24,156 bases of DNA, from positions 1 to 24,156 of the forward strand of contig SFQZ01000052.1 of NCBI GenBank assembly GCA_004562915.1. Direction: 5' to 3'. The translations under genes and the position numbers were made by a program. Under the pieces are notes generated by a model. It was not told the DNA's origin. It made no database searches and saw nothing but the letters and a program-made list of their open reading frames with translations. How positions within the stretch are numbered: the first letter of the stretch is position 1; every line of letters begins with the position of its first letter. Source of the DNA: a bacterium (GTDB lineage: Bacteria; Bacillota_A; Clostridia; Lachnospirales; Lachnospiraceae). Positions 15,848 to 23,284 of the stretch are shown piece after piece.

Positions 15848-16516
15848 ATGTCATTGATCAGTGTGTTTGATGTAATTGGTCCCAATATGGTAGGACCCTC
15901 CAGTTCTCATACTGCCGGTGCAGCCAGTGTCGCGCTGATGGCACAGAAACTGTTTCAAAAAGAAATTAAAGAAGTTGTATTTACACTCTATGGATCATTT
16001 GCCAAAACATATCGGGGACATGGAACGGACCGGGCGCTGGTCGGAGGGATCATGGGGTTTGATACGGATGATCTTAGAATTCGTGATTCTTTTCAGATTG
16101 CGCAAGAAAGAGGACTGAAGTATCATTTTGAAAAAAATACGGTTGAAGACGAGGTGCATCCCAATACTGTAGATATCTGCATGACAGGAATAGATGGTTC
16201 CGTGATGACAGTTCGCGGAGTATCCGTAGGTGGAGGCAAGATAAAAATTGTCAGAATGAATGGAGTGAATGTGGAGTTTACCGGTGAATACAGCACTTTG
16301 GTAGTGATACAGAATGATAAACCGGGGGTAGTTGCGCATATAACCACCTGTCTCAGCCAGGTAAATGCAAATATAGCATTTATGCGTCTCTTTCGTGAGG
16401 AAAAGGGTGCAAGAGCCTATACAATCGTGGAATCTGATGAGATGATTCCAGAGGAAGTTCTGGCACATATCAGAAAAAATCCAAATGTAGAAGATTTGAT
16501 TCTGATACAGATTTAA
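15848..16516 (+). CDS. sdaAB: L-serine ammonia-lyase, iron-sulfur type, beta subunit
   Basis: The regulatory subunit of the two-subunit serine dehydratase that converts L-serine to pyruvate and ammonia. It has 222 residues. The N-terminal SDH beta domain begins ISVFDVIGPNMVGPSSSHTAGA, the conserved serine-binding signature, and continues with YGSFAKTYRGHGTDRALVGGIMG. An ACT domain occupies about 149-222 (LVVIQNDKPGVVAHI), typical for amino-acid sensing. A GGTGAGG ribosome site is present. The alpha subunit starts 20 bases after the stop, so the two form one operon. The terminator after yajC means that a promoter should lie in 15776-15847, but I see no convincing boxes there. Confidence 0.97.
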   Translation: MSLISVFDVIGPNMVGPSSSHTAGAASVALMAQKLFQKEIKEVVFTLYGSFAKTYRGHGTDRALVGGIMGFDTDDLRIRDSFQIAQERGLKYHFEKNTVEDEVHPNTVDICMTGIDGSVMTVRGVSVGGGKIKIVRMNGVNVEFTGEYSTLVVIQNDKPGVVAHITTCLSQVNANIAFMRLFREEKGARAYTIVESDEMIPEEVLAHIRKNPNVEDLILIQI

Positions 16517-16536
16517 TTTTAGTCAGGAGGTACAGG

Positions 16537-17421
16537 ATGGATTTTAACAGTGGAAGATCATTGCTGGAAATATGTGACAGAGAAAAACTGCCTATTTCTG
16601 AAGTTATGAGGAGAAGAGAGCAGTTTTTAAAAGAAATTACCAGGGAAGAATGTGACCGGAAAATGAAAAAAGCGCTGGATATCATGAAAAATTCTGTTCA
16701 TGAGTCTTTGGAGCAGCCGGTAAAATCTGTGGGAGGTCTGATCGGTGGTGAGGCAAAGAAAGTTCGAGACCATCGACGGGAGGGAAAAGCGATTTGTGGT
16801 GAAGTACTCTCACGGGCTATTGCCCATTCGATGGCAGTTCTGGAATTAAATGCATCCATGGGGCTTATTGTGGCGGCACCAACAGCAGGTTCGTCAGGTG
16901 TTGTGCCCGGACTTTTGCTGGCTCTTCAGGAAGTCTATGATTTCACAGATGGTGAAATCTTAAATGCACAGTATACAGCCGGAGCTGTGGGGTATCTGAT
17001 GATGAGAAATGCTTCGGTGGCCGGAGCGGAGGCCGGCTGCCAGGCCGAGGTGGGGGCTGCTTCTGCCATGGCTGCGGCAGCTTCTGTGGAATTGTTTGGA
17101 GGAACTCCGGCTCAGTGTTTGGACGCAGCTTCTACGGCTCTTGCCAATCTTCTGGGACTGGTATGCGATCCCATAGCCGGACTGGTGGAAGCTCCATGCC
17201 AGAGCCGAAATGCCATTGGGGTGTCCAATGCCCTTACCTGTGCGGAAATTTCATTGAGTGGTGTAAAACAGTTGATTCCCTTTGATGAGATGGTAGAAAC
17301 CATGTACCGGGTAGGCCGCAGGATCCCGTTTGAACTTCGGGAAACTGCCCTTGGCGGCTGTGCTGCGACCCCAACTGGCTGTGCGAAACAGTGTGAAATA
17401 TTCCAGAACAGAGAAAAATAG
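16537..17421 (+). CDS. sdaAA: L-serine ammonia-lyase, iron-sulfur type, alpha subunit
   Basis: The catalytic subunit of serine dehydratase, 294 residues. It should hold an oxygen-sensitive [4Fe-4S] cluster. Cys168, Cys210 and Cys221 have the 42/11 spacing of the cluster ligands known from related enzymes. The C-terminal tail has Cys282 and Cys286, one of which may act as the fourth ligand reported for the family. Other conserved blocks are VAAPTAGSSGVVPG (112-125) and CDPIAGLVEAPCQSRNAIG. CAGGAGGT precedes the ATG. Together with the beta subunit it forms the Gram-positive split form of SdaA. A weak terminator follows the stop and a new promoter drives leuB. Confidence 0.97.
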   Translation: MDFNSGRSLLEICDREKLPISEVMRRREQFLKEITREECDRKMKKALDIMKNSVHESLEQPVKSVGGLIGGEAKKVRDHRREGKAICGEVLSRAIAHSMAVLELNASMGLIVAAPTAGSSGVVPGLLLALQEVYDFTDGEILNAQYTAGAVGYLMMRNASVAGAEAGCQAEVGAASAMAAAASVELFGGTPAQCLDAASTALANLLGLVCDPIAGLVEAPCQSRNAIGVSNALTCAEISLSGVKQLIPFDEMVETMYRVGRRIPFELRETALGGCAATPTGCAKQCEIFQNREK

Positions 17422-17426
17422 CACAA

Positions 17427-17450
17427 AAAAGGCAGATGAAGAAGCCTTTT
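17427..17450 (+). terminator. Weak terminator after sdaAA
   Basis: AAAAGGC (17427-17433) pairs with GCCTTTT (17444-17450) around a 10-base loop, six bases after the sdaAA stop. The T run is only four long. Confidence 0.45.
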
Positions 17451-17464
17451 CAATACACTTGTTC

Positions 17465-17493
17465 TTGAAAAACAGAAAAAAATAGATTATGAT
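17465..17493 (+). promoter_or_regulatory. Promoter for the leuB-ilvD-ilvB operon
   Basis: TTGAAA (17465-17470), a 17-base spacer and TATGAT (17488-17493), 44 bases before the leuB ATG. No leader peptide or T-box fits in this short leader. Confidence 0.7.
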
Positions 17494-17537
17494 ATTCTGT
17501 ATATGACGTATTTTTACAGAGAGAGGATGAAAGAAAG

Positions 17538-18623
17538 ATGAATTACAATATAGCGTTAATTCACGGAGATGGTATCGGTCCGGAGATCGTGACCGAAGCA
17601 AAAAAAATACTGGATAAAGTCTGTGAGATATATAGTCACAGCTTTACTTATAAAAATGTGCTTCTTGGCGGAGCTTCCATTGATGTACATGGAGTACCTC
17701 TTACAGAGGAAGCAGTGGCAGATGCAAAATCCTGTGACGCAGTTCTGATGGGTTCCATCGGTGGTGATGCAAAGACTTCTCCATGGTATCAGCTGGAACC
17801 TTCCAAACGTCCGGAAGCCGGTCTTCTTGCAATCAGAAAAGCACTGAATCTTTTTGCCAATCTGCGCCCGGCTTATCTGTATGATGAGCTGAAAGCAGCA
17901 TGTCCGCTGAAAGAAGACAGAATCGGGGATGGATTTGACATGATCATTGTTCGCGAACTGACAGGCGGCCTTTATTTTGGAGAACGGAAAACAGAGGAAA
18001 TTGATGGTGTGACTACAGCAGTGGATACTCTGTCTTATAATGAAAAGGAAATTCGCAGAATTGCCGTAAAAGCATTTGAAATCGCAGGAAAGAGAAGAAA
18101 GAAAGTTACAAGTGTTGATAAAGCAAATGTGCTGGATTCTTCCCGTCTCTGGAGAAAAGTTGTGGAGGAAGTGGCCAAAGACTATCCGGATATCACACTG
18201 GAACATATGCTGGTCGATAATTGTGCAATGCAGATTGTACATAATCCAGGACAGTTTGATGTGATTCTTACGGAAAATATGTTTGGAGATATTCTTTCTG
18301 ATGAGGCAAGTATGGTTACCGGTTCCATAGGAATGCTTTCTTCTGCCAGCCTGAATGAGACCAGTTTTGGTCTGTATGAGCCTAGTCATGGTTCAGCACC
18401 TGATATTGCAGGAAAAGGAATTGCCAATCCGATTGCGACGATTCTGTCGGCAGCTATGATGCTTCGTTTCTCTCTGAATCTGGATAAAGAAGCAGATGCA
18501 GTAGAAGCAGCGGTTCAGGAAGTTTTGAAAGAAGGATACCGCACGGTAGACATTATGTCAGAAGGATGCACGAAAGTAGGAACTGTGCAAATGGGTGATC
18601 TGATTGCGGAGCGAATCCGTTGA
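17538..18623 (+). CDS. leuB: 3-isopropylmalate dehydrogenase
   Basis: Oxidatively decarboxylates 3-isopropylmalate to 2-ketoisocaproate in leucine synthesis, using NAD. It has 361 residues and all family blocks: IALIHGDGIGPEIV at the N-terminus, LLAIRKALNLFANLRP with the substrate arginines, and VRELTGGLYFGERK. It continues with SVDKANVLDSSRLW, the metal-binding aspartates in LVDNCAMQIV and FGDILSDEASM, and the cofactor loop LYEPSHGSAPDIAGKGIANP. It opens a rightward unit with ilvD (82 bases later) and ilvB. leuA, leuC, leuD and ilvC are absent from the window and must be elsewhere if the pathway is complete. Confidence 0.97.
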   Translation: MNYNIALIHGDGIGPEIVTEAKKILDKVCEIYSHSFTYKNVLLGGASIDVHGVPLTEEAVADAKSCDAVLMGSIGGDAKTSPWYQLEPSKRPEAGLLAIRKALNLFANLRPAYLYDELKAACPLKEDRIGDGFDMIIVRELTGGLYFGERKTEEIDGVTTAVDTLSYNEKEIRRIAVKAFEIAGKRRKKVTSVDKANVLDSSRLWRKVVEEVAKDYPDITLEHMLVDNCAMQIVHNPGQFDVILTENMFGDILSDEASMVTGSIGMLSSASLNETSFGLYEPSHGSAPDIAGKGIANPIATILSAAMMLRFSLNLDKEADAVEAAVQEVLKEGYRTVDIMSEGCTKVGTVQMGDLIAERIR

Positions 18624-18636
18624 TATGTGAAAATAT

Positions 18637-18682
18637 CGGACAGCAGTAATTCTGTCTGAATATATAGATACTTATAAAGTAT
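18637..18682 (+). promoter_or_regulatory. Hairpin and palindrome in the leuB-ilvD gap
   Basis: CGGACAG (18637-18643) pairs with CTGTCTG (18652-18658), one G-U pair. It is followed by the perfect palindrome ATACTT-ATA-AAGTAT (18668-18682), which contains TATAAA. It may be a weak internal promoter/operator or an mRNA processing site before ilvD. The role is not clear. Confidence 0.3.
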
Positions 18683-18705
18683 GAGGCAATGAAAGGAAGA
18701 TTATT

Positions 18706-20376
18706 ATGAAAAGTGATGCAGTGAAAAAGGGGATGCAGCAGGCACCACACCGCTCTCTGTTTAATGCATTGGGCATGACAAAAGAAGAGATGGAGCGTCC
18801 GCTGGTAGGTATTGTAAGTTCTTATAATGAAATCGTTCCGGGGCATATGAACCTGGATAAGATTGTAAATGCAGTAAAACAGGGTGTTGCCATGGCAGGG
18901 GGTACACCGGTCGTATTTCCGGCAATTGCAGTCTGTGACGGTATTGCCATGGGACATGTTGGTATGAAATATTCACTGGTTACCCGTGATTTGATTGCTG
19001 ATTCTACAGAATGTATGGCAATTGCACATCAGTTTGATGCACTGGTTATGGTTCCAAATTGTGACAAAAATGTTCCGGGACTTCTGATGGCGGCAGCAAG
19101 ACTGAATGTACCTACTGTTTTTGTAAGCGGTGGTCCGATGCTGGCTGGTCATGTACATGGACAGAAACGTAGCCTGTCCAGTATGTTTGAAGCAGTCGGC
19201 TCTTATGCTGCGGGGACTATGACAGAAGAAGATGTGGAAGAATTTGAAAATAAAGTATGTCCGACCTGCGGTTCCTGTTCCGGTATGTATACAGCAAACA
19301 GTATGAACTGTCTGACAGAAGTTCTGGGAATGGGACTTAGCGGAAACGGAACCATTCCGGCAGTATATTCTGAGAGAATCAAACTGGCAAAGCATGCCGG
19401 TATGCAGGTTATGGAAATGTACAGACGTAATATCCGTCCGAGAGATATTATGACAAAAGAAGCGATTTTGAATGCACTGACTGTTGATATGGCTCTGGGA
19501 TGTTCTACAAACAGTATGCTCCATCTTCCGGCAATCGCTCACGAGATTGGTTTTGATTTTGATATTACTTTTGCAAATGAGATCAGCGAAAAGACTCCGA
19601 ATCTCTGCCATCTGGCACCGGCAGGTCCGACTTATATGGAAGATCTGAATGAAGCAGGCGGTGTCTATGCGGTTATGAATGAGCTTTCCAAAAAGAATCT
19701 GCTGAATCTGGACTGTATGACGGTTACAGGAAAAACAGTTGGAGAGAATATTAAAAATTGTGTAAACCGCAATCCTGAAGTCATCCGTACGATTGATAAT
19801 CCGTACAGCCAGACAGGAGGACTTGCAGTTCTTACCGGAAATCTGGCTCCGGACGGCGGTGTTGTAAAACGAAGCGCAGTCTGTGCGGAAATGATGGTTC
19901 ATGAAGGACCGGCAAGAGTCTTTGAATGTGAGGAAGATGCCATCGATGCAATCAAAGGTGGAAAAATCGTTGCAGGTGATGTGGTTGTTATTCGTTATGA
20001 AGGACCAAAAGGCGGACCGGGTATGAGAGAAATGCTCAATCCGACCTCTGCTATTGCAGGTATGGGACTGGGATCTTCGGTAGCTCTGATTACTGACGGA
20101 CGATTCTCAGGAGCATCCAGAGGAGCATCGATCGGGCATGTATCACCGGAAGCAGCTGTAGGCGGACCGATTGCATTGGTAGAAGAAGGAGATCGGATCC
20201 GTATCAATATTCCGGAAACAAAACTGGAACTTCTTGTATCAGAAGAAGAACTTGAAAAGAGAAGAGCTAACTGGCAGCCACGTGAGCCTAAGGTTACGAC
20301 AGGTTATCTGGCACGTTATGCTTCCATGGTGACCAGCGGAAACCGCGGAGCCATTCTTGAAATACCAAAGAATTGA
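18706..20376 (+). CDS. ilvD: Dihydroxy-acid dehydratase
   Basis: Dehydrates dihydroxy-isovalerate and -methylvalerate to the 2-keto acids of valine, isoleucine and leucine synthesis. It has 556 residues, full length. Visible sites are Asp78 (AVCDGIAMGH), Cys119, Asp120 and Lys121 (VPNCDKNVPG), and the cysteines 185, 188 and 191 (CPTCGSCSGMYTANSM). The N-terminal block reads SSYNEIVPGHMN, without the Cys of the NTCN motif found in [2Fe-2S] enzymes. This suggests the oxygen-labile E. coli-like type. C-terminal blocks EGPKGGPGMREML and TDGRFSGASRGASIGHVSPEA are intact. AAAGGA precedes the ATG. The stop is 17 bases before the ilvB ATG, so the two are co-transcribed. Confidence 0.97.
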   Translation: MKSDAVKKGMQQAPHRSLFNALGMTKEEMERPLVGIVSSYNEIVPGHMNLDKIVNAVKQGVAMAGGTPVVFPAIAVCDGIAMGHVGMKYSLVTRDLIADSTECMAIAHQFDALVMVPNCDKNVPGLLMAAARLNVPTVFVSGGPMLAGHVHGQKRSLSSMFEAVGSYAAGTMTEEDVEEFENKVCPTCGSCSGMYTANSMNCLTEVLGMGLSGNGTIPAVYSERIKLAKHAGMQVMEMYRRNIRPRDIMTKEAILNALTVDMALGCSTNSMLHLPAIAHEIGFDFDITFANEISEKTPNLCHLAPAGPTYMEDLNEAGGVYAVMNELSKKNLLNLDCMTVTGKTVGENIKNCVNRNPEVIRTIDNPYSQTGGLAVLTGNLAPDGGVVKRSAVCAEMMVHEGPARVFECEEDAIDAIKGGKIVAGDVVVIRYEGPKGGPGMREMLNPTSAIAGMGLGSSVALITDGRFSGASRGASIGHVSPEAAVGGPIALVEEGDRIRINIPETKLELLVSEEELEKRRANWQPREPKVTTGYLARYASMVTSGNRGAILEIPKN

Positions 20377-20393
20377 AAAAGGAGGAAGATGTG

Positions 20394-22035
20394 ATGCAGT
20401 TAACAGGTGCAGAGATTGTAATTGAATGTCTGAAGGAACAGGGTGTGGATACGGTCTTTGGTTATCCGGGAGGAACGATCCTGAATATTTATGACGAATT
20501 ATATAAACACAGCGATGAGATCCATCATGTTCTGACTTCTCACGAACAGGGAGCTTCTCATGCAGCAGATGGTTATGCCCGTGCAACGGGAAAAGTAGGT
20601 GTTTGTCTTGCTACTTCCGGTCCGGGAGCAACGAATCTGGTAACAGGTATTGCTACTGCATATATGGATTCTATTCCGATTGTTGCAATTACGGCGAATG
20701 TAGGAACCAGCCTGCTTGGAAAAGACAGTTTTCAGGAAATTGATATTGCCGGTGTGGTAATGCCGATCACAAAGCACAGTATCATTGTAAAAGACGTTAC
20801 TCAACTTGCAGATACGATCCGAAGAGCGTTTACCATTGCAAAAAGTGGAAGACCGGGACCGGTGCTGGTGGATATTACAAAAGATGTAACCGCGCTGAAA
20901 ACAGAATATACATATAAAGAGCCGGATTTCATTCCGCCATATACATCGGAGATGCGGGAGGCAGATATTGATCAGGCTGTAGAGATGATCAATCAGGCAT
21001 CAAAACCATTTATTTTCGTTGGCGGCGGTGCTGTTATATCCGGAGCACAGGATGAACTGGCTGAGTTTGTTCACACGATCAATGCACCGGTTACAGATTC
21101 TCTGATGGGTAAAGGTGCATTTTCCGGAGAAGACGAGCTCTATACAGGTATGCTGGGTATGCATGGAACTAAAACATCGAACCTTGGTGTTACAAAATGT
21201 GATCTTCTGATTACAATTGGTGCAAGATTTTCTGACCGTGTTACAGGAAATGCATCTAAATTTGCCAAAAATGCAAAAATCGTTCAGATTGACGTTGACG
21301 CAGCTGAGATTAACAAAAATGTACAGGTTGACTGCAGCATTATAGGGGATGTAAAAGAAGTTCTCCATGAACTGAATAAAAAAATACATCCGAAGAATCA
21401 TGATGCCTGGGTGAAAGAAATTGAGGAGATGAAAGAAAAATTCCCTCTCAGATACAATCCGGATGGACTTACCGGTCCCTACGTGATCGAAGAACTGTAC
21501 CGTGTGACAAAGGGAGATGCGATTGTTGTAACAGATGTTGGGCAGCATCAGATGTGGGCAGCACAGTACTACAAATTTAAGAGGCCGCGTACTCTTCTTA
21601 CTTCCGGTGGACTGGGTACTATGGGATATGGACTGGGAGCTGCGATCGGTGCCAGATTCGGATGTCCGGATAAAGTTGTTGTGAATGTGGCAGGTGACGG
21701 TTGTTTCCGTATGAACATGAATGAGGTCGCAACAGCAGCAAGAAACAATTTGCCTTTGATTGAGATCGTTATCAATAACCATGTACTGGGTATGGTACGT
21801 CAGTGGCAGACACTGTTTTACGGACACAGATATTCCAACACTATGCTGGAAGATAAGTATCCGTGTGACAAAGAAGGAAGAAGTAGGTCCTGCTATTGAA
21901 AAGGCAATTGAACTGAATACTACCGTAGTCATTGACTGTCAGATTGACTGTGATGATAAAGTATTTCCGATGGTGCCTGCAGGTGCTCCGATTGAAGATG
22001 TATTTGATGAAGATGATCTGCAGAAAAAGGATTGA
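20394..22035 (+). pseudogene. ilvB: Acetolactate synthase large subunit, disrupted by an internal deletion/frameshift
   Basis: The large subunit would condense pyruvate to acetolactate with thiamine diphosphate. ATG 20394 has GGAGG eight bases upstream. Residues 1-488 look normal: GYPGGTILNIYDEL, catalytic Glu51 (SHEQGASHAADGYARATG), the FAD-domain region, and the ThDP motif starting GDG at Asp435 and running to VRQWQ. After LEDK (ends 21857) the frame gives 13 unrelated residues and stops at 21899. The expected C-terminus resumes in the +1 frame at 21859 (IRVTKKEEVGPAIEKAI to the stop at 22035, 58 residues). About 15 residues of the usual DYVKLAEAFGAKG-type helix are missing between the two, so this is a deletion of length 3n+2 (about 44-47 bases), not a simple slip. 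No ilvN follows. Probably non-functional unless it is an assembly error. Confidence 0.85.
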
Positions 22036-22060
22036 CAAAATTTTGTCATAAGTGTATAGT
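22032..22060 (+). promoter_or_regulatory. Strong promoter for serC-serA, overlapping the ilvB stop
   Basis: TTGACA (22032-22037, consensus), a 17-base spacer and TATAGT (22055-22060). The -35 box overlaps the ilvB stop codon region. Short inverted repeats follow (GTAGT-N6-ACTAC at about 22059-22074). This is the best -35/-10 pair in the window. Confidence 0.8.
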
Positions 22061-22105
22061 AGTCGGTATACTACCATAGTAAAGTGATAGAGTGATATGG
22101 AATAT

Positions 22106-22141
22106 GTGAAACTCCCCATCCGAAAGAATGGGGAGTTTCAC
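22106..22141 (+). promoter_or_regulatory. Perfect 14-bp hairpin in the serC leader
   Basis: GTGAAACTCCCCAT (22106-22119) and ATGGGGAGTTTCAC (22128-22141) pair perfectly around the 8-base loop CCGAAAGA. No T run follows, so it is not a standard terminator for serC transcription. It could end ilvB read-through, stabilise the mRNA, or act in control. Confidence 0.6.
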
Positions 22142-22142
22142 A

Positions 22143-22166
22143 ACTGAACAGTGACAACTGGGCAGT
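22143..22166 (+). repeat. Two tandem ACTG-N2-CAGT palindromes before serC
   Basis: ACTGAACAGT (22143-22152) and ACTGGGCAGT (22157-22166) are near-identical palindromes 14 bases apart, start to start, within two 14-base imperfect repeats starting CAACTG. They lie right after the hairpin and about 20 bases before the ribosome site. A dimeric DNA-binding protein or RNA structure is possible. Confidence 0.45.
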
Positions 22167-22200
22167 AAATTGGATATCATAAAAAGGGAGGATGAAAATT

Positions 22201-23283
22201 GTGAGTAGAGTTTATAATTTTTCAGCAGGTCCTGCTGTACTGCCGGAAGAAGTACTTCGTGAAGCACAGGCAGAGATGATGGATTACAATAGTACCGGAA
22301 TGTCTGTAATGGAGATGAGTCACAGATCCAAGGCATTTGATCAGATTATCCAGGAAGCTGAAAAAGACCTCAGAGATTTGATGAATATACCGGATAATTA
22401 TAAAGTATTGTTTTTACAGGGAGGTGCATCCCTGCAGTTTGCCATGATTCCCATGAATCTGATGAAGAATAAAGTGGCAGATTATATCGTGACCGGTCAG
22501 TGGGCGAAAAAAGCATGGCAGGAAGCACAGAAATATGGAAAAGCCAATAAGATAGCTTCTTCCGAAGATAAAACATTTTCTTATATTCCGGATTGTTCAG
22601 ATCTTCCGATCAGTGAGGATGCAGATTACGTATATATCTGTGAAAATAATACGATTTATGGAACCAAATACAAAACATTGCCGAACACCAAGGGAAAAGA
22701 TCTGGTGGCAGATGTATCATCCTGTTTTTTGTCTGAACCGGTAGACGTAAGTAAATATGCCATTATTTATGGCGGTGTTCAGAAAAATATCGGACCTGCC
22801 GGAATGGTAATTGCTATTGTGAGAGAAGATTTGATCACGGATGATGTCCTTCCGGGAACTCCAACTATGATGAAGTACAAGACACATGCAGATGCTAATT
22901 CTTTGTATAATACACCGAACTGTTACTGCATCTATATCTGTGGAAAAGTATTTAAATGGCTGAAAAAACAGGGTGGACTGGAAGCCATGAAAGAGAAAAA
23001 TGAAAAGAAAGCAAAAATTCTGTACGATTTCCTGGATGAGAGCAAATTATTCCACGGAACCGTAGAAAAAGATTCCCGTTCTCTCATGAATGTACCGTTT
23101 GTTACAGGAAATGCAGACCTGGATGCTAAATTTGTAAAAGAAGCAAAAGAAGCAGGGCTGGAAAACCTGAAGGGACATCGCTCCGTTGGCGGAATGAGAG
23201 CAAGCATTTACAATGCTATGCCGATCGAGGGTGTGGAAGCTCTTGTAGACTTTATGAGAAAATTCGAAAAGGAGAATCTGTAA
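22201..23283 (+). CDS. serC: Phosphoserine aminotransferase
   Basis: Converts 3-phosphohydroxypyruvate and glutamate to phosphoserine, the second step of serine synthesis; it may also serve pyridoxine synthesis. It has 360 residues, the normal length. The N-terminus is SRVYNFSAGPAVLPEEVL. The PLP lysine is Lys195 in YGGVQKNIGPAG. Substrate and cofactor blocks FLQGGASLQFAMIPMN, KTHADANSLYNTPN and RSVGGMRASIYNAMP are present. The start chosen is GTG 22201, nine bases after GGAGG (22187-22191). ATG 22192 directly abuts that ribosome site and is unlikely. The 3' end is one base from the serA ATG, so the two are one operon with its own promoter. Confidence 0.96.
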   Translation: MSRVYNFSAGPAVLPEEVLREAQAEMMDYNSTGMSVMEMSHRSKAFDQIIQEAEKDLRDLMNIPDNYKVLFLQGGASLQFAMIPMNLMKNKVADYIVTGQWAKKAWQEAQKYGKANKIASSEDKTFSYIPDCSDLPISEDADYVYICENNTIYGTKYKTLPNTKGKDLVADVSSCFLSEPVDVSKYAIIYGGVQKNIGPAGMVIAIVREDLITDDVLPGTPTMMKYKTHADANSLYNTPNCYCIYICGKVFKWLKKQGGLEAMKEKNEKKAKILYDFLDESKLFHGTVEKDSRSLMNVPFVTGNADLDAKFVKEAKEAGLENLKGHRSVGGMRASIYNAMPIEGVEALVDFMRKFEKENL

Positions 23284-23284
23284 A

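Noticed and set aside
21855..21900. Programmed ribosomal frameshift in ilvB
   Set aside because: No slippery sequence is seen, and a shift alone would not account for the missing block of about 15 conserved residues.
21000..21932. 310-residue minus-strand frame inside ilvB
   Set aside because: It is an antisense shadow of an acetolactate synthase with clear motifs.
22036..22200. T-box or known riboswitch before serC
   Set aside because: There is no T-box AGGGTGG-type antiterminator motif and no T-tract terminator. The hairpin is simple and fits no riboswitch I recognise.
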